Assembly: GCA_026692825.1 (NCBI GenBank)
Contig: JAPLOC010001265.1
Coordinates: 1-6,783 of the forward strand
From: Planctomycetota bacterium
Lineage (GTDB): Bacteria; Planctomycetota; Planctomycetia; Planctomycetales; Planctomycetaceae
Direction: 5' to 3'
Length of the DNA: 6,783 nt
The notes beneath the pieces were generated by a model, which ran no database searches, was not told the origin of the DNA, and saw nothing but the letters and a program-made list of their open reading frames with translations. This document shows, in pieces, positions 1-5,632 of the stretch. The first letter of the stretch is position 1. Every line of letters starts with the position of its first letter. The position numbers and the translations under genes are program-made.

Positions 1-1182
1 GTCATTGAAGTCTCGCAGTTTGCGTTCCGCATCCGGGGGAATCACTTTCGCGGTCGGAGCGGTGAGCAGCGTGTTGCCATCCAGAGGCGGGTCGGCCGCG
101 GAATGGAAAAAGGCGTACAGAGAGTAAAAGTCCTTCGCCGAGAATGGGTCGTATTTGTGATCGTGGCAGACGGCGCAACCCGCGGTGAGCCCCAACCAGA
201 CGGTCGCCATGGTCGACGTGCGGTCGACGGCATTACGGAAGACCCACTCAGAATCGATCGAACCCCCTTCACCGGTCGTCACGTTGCAACGGTTGAATCC
301 GGTGGCGACGAGTTGTTCGATCCCGCCGCCGGGAATCAGATCCCCCGCGAGCTGCTCCAGCGTAAACTGGTCGAACGGCTTGTTCTGGTTAAACGCCGTC
401 ACCACGTAGTCGCGGTAGGCCCACATCTGGCGTTCGTTGTCGAGGTGCAAACCATGGGTGTCCCCATACCGGGCGACATCGAGCCAGTGCCGGGCCATTT
501 CTTCGCCATACCTGGGCGACTGAAGATACTGGTCGATCATCCGCTCGTACGCGTCGGGCCGCTGGTCGTCGAGATAGGTGTTGACCTCGTCGAGAGTGGG
601 GGGGAGACCGGTCGTCGCGAACGCGACCCGGCGGATCAGTGTCTCGCGGTCCGCCTCGGGAGAGAGCGCCAGTCCTTCGGATTTCAAACGGACGGACATC
701 AACGCATCGATCGGGTTGACTTCTGCCGCTCCATTCCCGGCAGGTGGGAGTTGCTGCTTGGCCGGGGCCTCAAACGCCCAGTGCTTCTGGTACTCGGCAC
801 CCTCCGCGACCCAGCGTTTGAGGAGATCTTTCTGTTTCGCCGAGAGCTCTTTGTTCGTCGACGGCGGCGGCATCACCTCGTGTTCGTCGCCGGTGAGAAT
901 TCGGCGGACCAGTTCGCTGGCGTCTACGTCGCTGGGGACGATCGCTATCGCACCGCTGTCGGATGCCTTCACCGCCGACTCGCGCTGGTCGAGCCGAAGT
1001 CCGGCTTTTTGCGTGGATGGGCCGTGGCACTTGAAGCAGTGGTCGGCGAGAATCGGCCGGATATCCCGGCTGAAACGGACTGGTTCCGCTCCCAGGGCCA
1101 AGCCCATGGTCCAGAGACAACCTGCCATCCCGCAGGCTGCGCCGATGGTGATTCGCAGTCTTTGCGTCCAAGAATGGGTCAT
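1..1182 (-). CDS. Exported planctomycete cytochrome c (PSCyt1) / DUF1549 protein, N-terminal part only
   Basis: Seen: 394 residues, open to the left edge, so the C-terminus is missing. Residues 1-32 look like a Sec signal peptide (basic start, hydrophobic stretch, cleavage probably after ALGA). The PSCyt1 domain covers about 35-135, with haem motif CFKCH at 49-53 and a possible axial Met in MPPP at 104-107. DUF1549 follows from about 157 (NPIDALM), with TGLPPT at 191-196, RHWLDVARYGDTHG at 231-244 and a second haem-type motif, CAVCHDHKYDP, at 336-346. Known: such proteins usually have roughly 800-1100 residues and end in a DUF1553 (PSD1) domain; that part lies outside the window. They are widespread in planctomycetes, are predicted to act in the cell envelope, and have no established reaction. 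The ATG at 1182 is chosen because a strong Shine-Dalgarno precedes it and the signal peptide follows it directly. Family assignment is firm; function is not. Confidence 0.93.
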   Translation of the reverse strand, partial: MTHSWTQRLRITIGAACGMAGCLWTMGLALGAEPVRFSRDIRPILADHCFKCHGPSTQKAGLRLDQRESAVKASDSGAIAIVPSDVDASELVRRILTGDEHEVMPPPSTNKELSAKQKDLLKRWVAEGAEYQKHWAFEAPAKQQLPPAGNGAAEVNPIDALMSVRLKSEGLALSPEADRETLIRRVAFATTGLPPTLDEVNTYLDDQRPDAYERMIDQYLQSPRYGEEMARHWLDVARYGDTHGLHLDNERQMWAYRDYVVTAFNQNKPFDQFTLEQLAGDLIPGGGIEQLVATGFNRCNVTTGEGGSIDSEWVFRNAVDRTSTMATVWLGLTAGCAVCHDHKYDPFSAKDFYSLYAFFHSAADPPLDGNTLLTAPTAKVIPPDAERKLRDFND

Positions 1183-1191
1183 GATCTCAGC

Positions 1192-1198
1192 ACCTCCC
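1192..1198 (-). promoter_or_regulatory. Shine-Dalgarno site of the left PSCyt1/DUF1549 gene
   Basis: On the minus strand GGGAGGT lies nine bases ahead of the ATG at 1182. It is the strongest ribosome binding site in the window and fixes the start of this gene. Confidence 0.7.
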
Positions 1199-1232
1199 GC
1201 GTCGAAACAGAGTCTTCAATGCGACGCTGGTG

Positions 1233-1241
1233 AGGATAGCA
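1233..1241 (-). promoter_or_regulatory. Possible extended -10 promoter of the left PSCyt1/DUF1549 gene
   Basis: On the minus strand TGC-TATCCT reads as an extended -10 element (TGN plus a near-consensus hexamer). No convincing -35 lies 16-18 bases upstream, which is tolerated by extended -10 promoters. Transcription would start near 1226, giving a leader of about 45 bases that contains the Shine-Dalgarno. This would let the gene be transcribed separately from the DUF1501 gene 615 bp upstream. Judged by eye from consensus only. Confidence 0.35.
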
Positions 1242-1292
1242 GATTGGGGTGGGGAGAACCGCTGAACGATGGCACTCTGGCCGATCGGAATT

Positions 1293-1434
1293 GTCGTGCT
1301 ACCAGCGTTTCCGATACGTCGTTCCAATCTGTCTCCACTCAACTCTGCCGAAGATGTCGAGACCGCGGCGTCGTAGGAACGCCGTTCGCCAGATGTCGCG
1401 ACGCCGCCCTTTTTGTCGCGACGACGCTCCTGCG
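1293..1434. repeat. Direct repeat, copy 1 (longer, with both hairpins)
   Basis: Positions 1293-1399 align with 1501-1608 at about 89 percent by hand count (11 substitutions and one single-base gap). The longest identical block is 24 bases, beginning at 1362 and containing a hairpin. Copy 1 continues to 1434 (ending GACGCTCCTGCG), which matches the end of copy 2 once an extra segment of about 20 bases is skipped. That extra segment is itself a local duplication: the palindrome GTCGCGAC occurs at 1395-1402 and again at 1415-1422. The repeat is non-coding and lies between two genes. Confidence 0.85.
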
Positions 1435-1440
1435 GCGTCG
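1366..1440. repeat. Inverted pair of matching stem-loops (REP/REPIN-like)
   Basis: Hairpin 1 (1366-1384) reads on the plus strand CGGCGT, loop CGTAGGA, ACGCCG. Hairpin 2 (1422-1440) reads on the minus strand CGACGC, loop CGCAGGA, GCGTCG. Both have a six-pair stem and a seven-base loop, and 14 of 19 positions agree. Four of the five differences form two compensating pairs (positions 3/17 and 6/14), which keep the stem intact; the fifth is a pyrimidine change in the loop. The hairpins are 37 bases apart and inverted, as in bacterial REP doublets (BIME/REPIN). No RAYT-type transposase lies in the window, so mobility is only inferred. Confidence 0.6.
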
Positions 1441-1500
1441 CGCCCGACGCCGACAGGCGGCGGTTAGGTCGGCAAAGGTGATCTGTTGTTTGACTTCAAC

Positions 1501-1623
1501 GTCGTGCGACCAGTAGTTTCCGATACGGCGTTTCAATCTGTCTCCACTCGACTCTGCCGAAGACGTCCAAACCGCGGCGTCGTAGGAACGCCGTCCGCCA
1601 CTTGTCGCACCGACGCTCCTGCG
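1501..1623. repeat. Direct repeat, copy 2 (shorter, second hairpin broken)
   Basis: This is the same orientation as copy 1, starting 208 bases further on. Conserved blocks include AATCTGTCTCCACTC, ACTCTGCCGAAGA and the hairpin at 1575-1593 (stem CGGCGT/ACGCCG, loop CGTAGGA). The similarity stops at 1623, exactly at the end of the loop of what is the second hairpin in copy 1. Here the closing arm is replaced by unrelated sequence (CATACG), so that hairpin cannot form. Diverged copies sitting side by side suggest an old tandem duplication or two insertions of a small dispersed element. Confidence 0.85.
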
Positions 1624-1708
1624 CATACGGTCAATTCGACGGCGTTGCCGGGCATTCCGAGCAGTCCCAGGTCATTGGTCCACCGGGAATCGCATCGCGG
1701 GCGGGCCA

Positions 1709-1729
1709 TTCGCGGCAAGATTCCGCGAA
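1709..1729 (-). terminator. Stem-loop downstream of the DUF1501 gene, weak terminator candidate
   Basis: A perfect seven-pair stem (TTCGCGG/CCGCGAA) with a seven-base loop lies about 70 bases past the DUF1501 stop on the minus strand. No T-run follows it, so it is not a classical intrinsic terminator. It could protect or define the mRNA 3' end, or be a chance inverted repeat in GC-rich DNA. Confidence 0.25.
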
Positions 1730-1797
1730 ACGTGCGACCGTATGTTGCCCACCCGGCCCTGGTTTCACCGACAGATCCTGATGGCGAATAAACTCGT

Positions 1798-3168
1798 TTA
1801 GATCACTTCGTGCAACGGTTCGTTGCCCGGATCCACCAGATACTGCGGCACGCCCGACTGATCGAACACCCGAATGTTCTGGGCGTCGATGCCGGCACAC
1901 CTGTAAAGCGTCGCGAAGACTTCCTGGAATTTGACCGGACGCAGTGACGGGTGTTCGCCGTACCGGTTGGTTGTTCCAATCGCCTGACCGGTCCGCATTC
2001 CTCCCCCCGCCAAGATCGCGGTGTTCGCCTGCGGCCAGTGATCCCGGCTGTTGTTGCCGTTGATCTTGGGGGTTCGTCCAAACTCACCCCAGACCACCAC
2101 GGCGACATCCCGGTCCAGTCCCCGTTCATGCAGGTCGGACACCAGCGCCGAAAGTCCTTGGTCGAGCAGCGGGCATTCCTCGCGACATTTGGGGTAGTTC
2201 ATGCCGTCGGGACCGTGCCAGTCCCACCGGCTGTAGTTCAGCGACACAAACCGCGCACCCGCTTCCACCAGTCGGCGAGCGACACAGAAGTTCTCAATCA
2301 TCGGCGGCGCGCCGTCCCGCTGGAATTCTTCGCTGCTTTTGCCATAACGGGCGACAATCTGCGGGTCTTCTTTCGACAGATCCAGAGCGTCCACGAGCCG
2401 GGAGGTGGTGAGGATCCCCATCGCCTGCTGAGCGTAAACGTCCATGCTCTCCATCACTCCCTTGGCGTCGGCCTGACGACGGAAGCGATCAAGAGACTGC
2501 ATAAGCTGGGTTCGGTCGCGAAGCTTGTCGAGTGTCACCCCTTGCAGGACCATGCTGTCGGACGTGCTGCGGGCTTTGCGACCCAGCAGGTTAAACGGAG
2601 CGTGCGCGACGCCCAGAAAACCGCCATCGCCGGGTTCGCCCCAGGTGCGGTTGCCCGTCGTGTACATGAGCGCCAAGTGGGCGGGAATCGCGTCGTTCGC
2701 AGGGCCTTGGGTTTTCGAAACCCACGCTCCCGCCGCCGGCCAGCCACCGGGAGGTACCCGTCCGCCCCGCTTGCGCCCCGTCATGCACTGGTAGCCATCG
2801 TGCAACCCGTCCGAGTCGGCGAGCGACCGGACGATGTTGAACTTGTCCATCATCTGGGCCATGCGGGGGAACATCTCCGAGACTTCAATCCCGGGAACGT
2901 TCGTTTGAATCGCCGAGAATTCGCCACGGATCTCGCGCGGTGCCTGCGGCTTCGGATCCCACATGTCAAGGTGAGGAGCCCCGCCTGGCAAATAGATGTT
3001 GATGATCGCCTTGTGCGACAGCCCCGCTTTCGGCTGATTGGCCCGCAGCGTGTCGGCCAGCGTGATCCCCCCCAGCGCCATTCCCCCCACGGTGAGGAAA
3101 TCCCGTCGGGAAACACCACTGCAATCAGAGAGCTGGCGGGAAGGTTGGCGGCCGAAAATCGTCAACAT
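1798..3168 (-). CDS. DUF1501 domain protein, Tat-exported
   Basis: Seen: 456 residues, a normal length for the family. The N-terminus carries a twin-arginine signal, SRRDFLTVGG at 20-29, followed by a hydrophobic stretch to about 41, predicting folded export by the Tat system. DUF1501 fills the rest: PGGAPHLDMWDPKP at 61-74, GLHDGYQCMTGR at 121-132, WDWHG at 315-319, WGEFGRTPKIN at 360-370 and RDHWP at 375-379. Known: DUF1501 is related to the alkaline phosphatase/sulfatase superfamily, and its genes often accompany PSCyt1/DUF1549/DUF1553 genes; no substrate is established. The ATG at 3168 is supported by AGGA eight bases upstream and by the position of the Tat motif. A promoter sits directly upstream. 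Here the DUF1501 gene precedes a PSCyt1 gene on the same strand, but 615 bp of repeat-containing DNA separate them. The frame is intact. Confidence 0.95.
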   Translation of the reverse strand: MLTIFGRQPSRQLSDCSGVSRRDFLTVGGMALGGITLADTLRANQPKAGLSHKAIINIYLPGGAPHLDMWDPKPQAPREIRGEFSAIQTNVPGIEVSEMFPRMAQMMDKFNIVRSLADSDGLHDGYQCMTGRKRGGRVPPGGWPAAGAWVSKTQGPANDAIPAHLALMYTTGNRTWGEPGDGGFLGVAHAPFNLLGRKARSTSDSMVLQGVTLDKLRDRTQLMQSLDRFRRQADAKGVMESMDVYAQQAMGILTTSRLVDALDLSKEDPQIVARYGKSSEEFQRDGAPPMIENFCVARRLVEAGARFVSLNYSRWDWHGPDGMNYPKCREECPLLDQGLSALVSDLHERGLDRDVAVVVWGEFGRTPKINGNNSRDHWPQANTAILAGGGMRTGQAIGTTNRYGEHPSLRPVKFQEVFATLYRCAGIDAQNIRVFDQSGVPQYLVDPGNEPLHEVI

Positions 3169-3216
3169 CGGGGTGATCCTGTCGTAATCACAGTGACAGC
3201 GAGACGCATGGAAGCC

Positions 3217-3245
3217 AGTTTATTTGATCGGCTGGTTCGGGTCAA
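3217..3245 (-). promoter_or_regulatory. Sigma70-type promoter for the DUF1501 gene
   Basis: On the minus strand TTGACC, 17 bases, TAAACT: five of six -35 and four of six -10 positions match consensus at ideal spacing. It begins just after the prs stop codon (3250-3252) and would start transcription near 3210, leaving a leader of about 42 bases that contains the AGGA site. This suggests that the DUF1501 gene is expressed independently of the gltA-prs pair. Read-through from prs is not excluded, since no terminator is visible between them. Confidence 0.5.
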
Positions 3246-3249
3246 CAAG

Positions 3250-4105
3250 TCAATCGAACAGATAACTGACCGACTCATTCCGGTGGATCCGCTTGATCGC
3301 CTCTCCCAACAACGGCGCGACCGAAACAACCCGCAGATTCGGAAACATCTGTTCGGGCGACAGCGGGACGCTGTTCGTCACCACAACCTCGTGGATCGGC
3401 GCTTCCCGCAGAATCTTTGACGCCTGCCCGCAAAAGACCGGATGCGTGGCCCCCACATAGATTCGCGATCGGACCGCCAATCAAGTTCTCTTGCTTGGTC
3501 TCCGTCGCGCTCCACCGCCGTTTGTCGACAATGCACAAAGATCCCCCCATCCGCTCCTGATGCTGCAACGCTCGCTTGATGCTCCCTTCATCGGGACTCA
3601 CCACCACCAGCTCGGATTCGGGCAAACCGAGTCCCAGGAAGTAGTCATCCAAAATCGGGGCGGCGTACAGGTGATCGACCGGGATGTCGAAAAACCCTTG
3701 AATTTGTGCCGCGTGCAGATCCATCGCCAGAACCCGGTTCGCCCCCGCTTCGACGATCAGATTCGCGACCAGCTTCGCCGTGATCGGCACCCGCCCCGCG
3801 TCTTTCCGGTCTTGCCGGGCGTATCCGAAATACGGAATGACCGCCGTGATACGCTCGGCACTCGCCCGTCGGCAGGCGTCGATCAGCACCAGCAGTTCCA
3901 TCAGGCTTTCATTCACCGGCGGACACGTCGGCTGCACGATGAAAACGTCGCGCCCGCGGATGTTTTCCTCCAGGCGCACGCCGATCTCGCCGTCAGGAAA
4001 GTTCCACGACTCGAGCCTGCCCAGCGTGATATTCAAGTACGCTGCGATTTCCGCCGCGAGTGCCGGATGGGCCTTCCCGCTGAGAATCGTCAGATAATCG
4101 TACAT
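3250..4105 (-). pseudogene. prs: Ribose-phosphate pyrophosphokinase, broken by an internal deletion and frameshift
   Basis: The intact enzyme makes PRPP from ribose 5-phosphate and ATP in the cytoplasm, for nucleotide, His and Trp synthesis. Residues 1-213 (4105 to 3467) match the family closely: FPDGE at 36-40, PYFGYARQDRK at 91-101, GRVPITAKLVANL at 104-116, MDLHAAQIQGFFD at 128-140 and VVSPDEGS at 168-175. After LIGGPI (208-213) the homology jumps, with one base (3466) left over, into another frame: RIYVGATHPVFCG through the normal end SVSYLFD (3465 to 3253, stop TGA 3250-3252). Compared with E. coli Prs, about 31 residues are missing, including the PRPP-binding loop DDMIDTGGT; it is absent from every frame. 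As written, translation continues out of frame and stops at 3275, giving a 276-residue product with a nonsense tail. The start is supported by AGGA eight bases upstream and lies 17 bp after gltA. It may be an assembly error rather than a real lesion. Confidence 0.9.
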
Positions 4106-4122
4106 GCGAGGGATCCTGAGGA

Positions 4123-5412
4123 TTATCGATTCTCGATCGGCACAAACTGCCGTTCTCGGGGACCCGTGTAAATCTGTCGCGGACGGTTGATTCGGCTGAC
4201 TCCATCTTCCCGCTGTTCACGCCAATGGGCGATCCAGCCGGGCAGCCGGCCCAGAGCGAACATCACGGTGAACATGTTCGTCGGAATCCCCATCGCACGA
4301 TAGATGATCCCGCTGTAGAAGTCGACGTTTGGATACAGCTTTCGTTCGATGAAGTATGAATCGCTCAGCGCAACCTCGGCCAACTCTTGAGCGATCTCCA
4401 ACAGCGGGTCGTTGATGCCCAGCAAGGCCAGCACTTCTCCCGCCTTCTTTTGCAGGATGGTCGCCCGTGGATCGAAATTCTTGTAGACGCGGTGGCCAAA
4501 ACCCATCAGGCGAAAACCTGACTTTTTGTCCTTCGCCATCGCGACGTACTTTTTCAAGTCTCCGCCGTCGTCGCGAATCTTTTCGAGCATCTCGATCACC
4601 TCCTGGTTGGCCCCGCCGTGCAGCGGACCCCACAGGGCGCAAATCCCCGCCGAGATCGACGCGAACAAGTTCGCCTGGCTGCTTCCCACCACCCGCACCG
4701 TTGAGGTGCTGCAATTCTGCTCGTGGTCGGCGTGCAGAATCAACAGGGCGTTGAGCGCGCTCTCCAGCACCGGGGAAACTTCGTAGTGTTCGGTCGGGAC
4801 TGCGAACATCATGTTCAGAAAGTTCGCGCAGTACGACAGTTCGTTCCGCGGATAAATCATCGGATGCCCGATCGACTTCTTATACGCGTACGCCGCGATC
4901 GTCTTCAACTGCGCCAACAGCCGCACCATGTTCAGGTCGGGATCGTTGGCGGGCGCTTCCGGATAATACGTCGAAAGCGAGGCCACCATCGCCGACAAAA
5001 TCGCCATTGGGTGCGCCGTCGGGGGAAAGCCCTCGAAGAACTTCTTGAGGTCTTCGTGGATCATGCTGTGGGCGGTCAGCCGACCCCGCCACTCGGCCAA
5101 CTGGTCCCGATCGGGGAGCTCGCCGTAAATCAACAGGTAGGCGACTTCCGAAAACGCCGCCGTCTCGGCGAGCTGTTCAATCGGGTACCCGCGATATCGC
5201 AGAATTCCCGCTTCGCCATCAATGAAGGTGATCGCGCTTTTGCACAGCCCGGTGTCCCCCAGCCCGGGGTCGAACATAATCGCCCCAGATTGCGCTCGCA
5301 GCGCGGAAATGTCGATCCCCAACTCCGCTTCCGTCCCCACCAACGTCGGGAATTCGTATTCCTTGCCGTTCAGCAGAAGTTTCGCCGTACTCATTGTTTT
5401 CGAATTCTCCAT
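4123..5412 (-). CDS. gltA: Citrate synthase
   Basis: Condenses acetyl-CoA and oxaloacetate to citrate, the entry step of the TCA cycle, in the cytoplasm. Seen: 429 residues, close to the 427 of E. coli GltA. Motifs: GILRYRGYPIEQL at 69-81, LHADHEQNCSTSTVR at 226-240, WGPLHGGANQ at 261-270 with active-site His265, signature GFGHRVYKNFDPR at 304-316 with active-site His307, and NVDFYSG at 362-368 with catalytic Asp364. All three catalytic residues are present and the frame is intact, so the enzyme should be active. The frame opens at 5412, but Met7 (5394) has GGAGA 11 bases upstream, and its MSTAKL...GKEYEFP start resembles relatives, so 5394 may be the true start. The stop lies 17 bp before prs on the same strand, which points to a gltA-prs operon. 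A divergent PSCyt1 gene begins 220 bp upstream. Confidence 0.97.
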   Translation of the reverse strand: MENSKTMSTAKLLLNGKEYEFPTLVGTEAELGIDISALRAQSGAIMFDPGLGDTGLCKSAITFIDGEAGILRYRGYPIEQLAETAAFSEVAYLLIYGELPDRDQLAEWRGRLTAHSMIHEDLKKFFEGFPPTAHPMAILSAMVASLSTYYPEAPANDPDLNMVRLLAQLKTIAAYAYKKSIGHPMIYPRNELSYCANFLNMMFAVPTEHYEVSPVLESALNALLILHADHEQNCSTSTVRVVGSSQANLFASISAGICALWGPLHGGANQEVIEMLEKIRDDGGDLKKYVAMAKDKKSGFRLMGFGHRVYKNFDPRATILQKKAGEVLALLGINDPLLEIAQELAEVALSDSYFIERKLYPNVDFYSGIIYRAMGIPTNMFTVMFALGRLPGWIAHWREQREDGVSRINRPRQIYTGPRERQFVPIENR

Positions 5413-5475
5413 CGCGCGGTCCGCGGTCGCGGCGTGACTGGTAGACAGGTGGGTGGTGTGGGGAGCGGCGGACCG

Positions 5476-5504
5476 AGATTAGCCAACCGCGGGAAGCGAC
5501 ACAA
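5476..5504 (-). promoter_or_regulatory. Possible sigma70-type promoter for gltA-prs
   Basis: On the minus strand TTGTGT, 17 bases, TAATCT. Spacing is ideal and both hexamers are moderate matches. Transcription would start near 5469, about 57 bases before the 5412 start or 75 before the 5394 start. It lies in the 220-bp divergent region shared with the plus-strand PSCyt1 gene. Consensus match by eye only. Confidence 0.3.
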
Positions 5505-5549
5505 GGAACGAGTCGCGGAACCTCAGTCTCAAGACAACCTACCCACCGC

Positions 5550-5579
5550 TTGCCTCAACGGTCGCTCCCCGTCTATTGT
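5550..5579 (+). promoter_or_regulatory. Possible sigma70-type promoter for the right PSCyt1/DUF1549 gene
   Basis: TTGCCT, 18 bases, TATTGT: four of six positions match in each hexamer. It would start transcription near 5586, about 47 bases before the ATG at 5633. It would face away from the gltA promoter, roughly 45 bases apart, so one regulator could affect both. Weak evidence. Confidence 0.25.
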
Positions 5580-5632
5580 TAAACGTCGGTGGATCGTCCT
5601 CCACTCCCGCCCGCCTCACGGAATTCGACCGC

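Larger units (their letters stand above)
1183..1797. other. 615-bp intergenic stretch with repeats and no gene
   Basis: This lies between the start of the left PSCyt1/DUF1549 gene and the stop of the DUF1501 gene; both are on the minus strand. Short frames occur on both strands, but none begins with a good ribosome binding site or resembles a family I know. Two of the minus-strand frames share the peptide GVPTTPR, but only because both cross the same DNA repeat. What it does hold: the left gene's promoter (about 1233), two direct-repeat copies (1293-1434 and 1501-1623), paired stem-loops in the first copy, and a stem-loop at 1709-1729. No tRNA or known riboswitch was recognised. Confidence 0.7.

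Noticed and set aside
103..1233. A 376-residue open frame on the plus strand opposite the left PSCyt1/DUF1549 gene
   Set aside because: It is the codon-aligned antisense of a clearly recognised minus-strand gene, and its product resembles no family. Long antisense frames are expected in GC-rich coding DNA.
1339..1718. Two minus-strand frames (1339-1626 and 1533-1718) sharing the peptide GVPTTPR and a following LRQS, which could look like a small paralogous protein family
   Set aside because: The shared peptide comes from both frames crossing the same DNA repeat. The differences include stem-compensating changes, no ribosome binding site is evident, and the remainder is unalike.
1624..1744. 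Nine-base inverted repeat CATACGGTC (1624-1632) and GACCGTATG (1736-1744), possibly the ends of a small inserted element
   Set aside because: A nine-base match at this spacing is expected by chance in a 600-bp region, and no target-site duplication or longer match flanks it.
1951..3420. A 489-residue plus-strand open frame opposite the DUF1501 gene
   Set aside because: The minus-strand DUF1501 protein has diagnostic motifs along its full length; the plus-strand product is low-complexity, rich in Arg and Val, and unrecognisable.
3460..3470. Programmed ribosomal frameshifting to make full-length Prs
   Set aside because: No slippery heptamer is visible, and shifting frame would still leave out about 31 residues including the PRPP loop.
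3250..3480. A separate small protein of 76 residues starting at a TTG, containing the C-terminal part of Prs
   Set aside because: It is the displaced 3' end of the broken prs gene. It lacks a ribosome binding site and has no complete domain, so it is described within prs.
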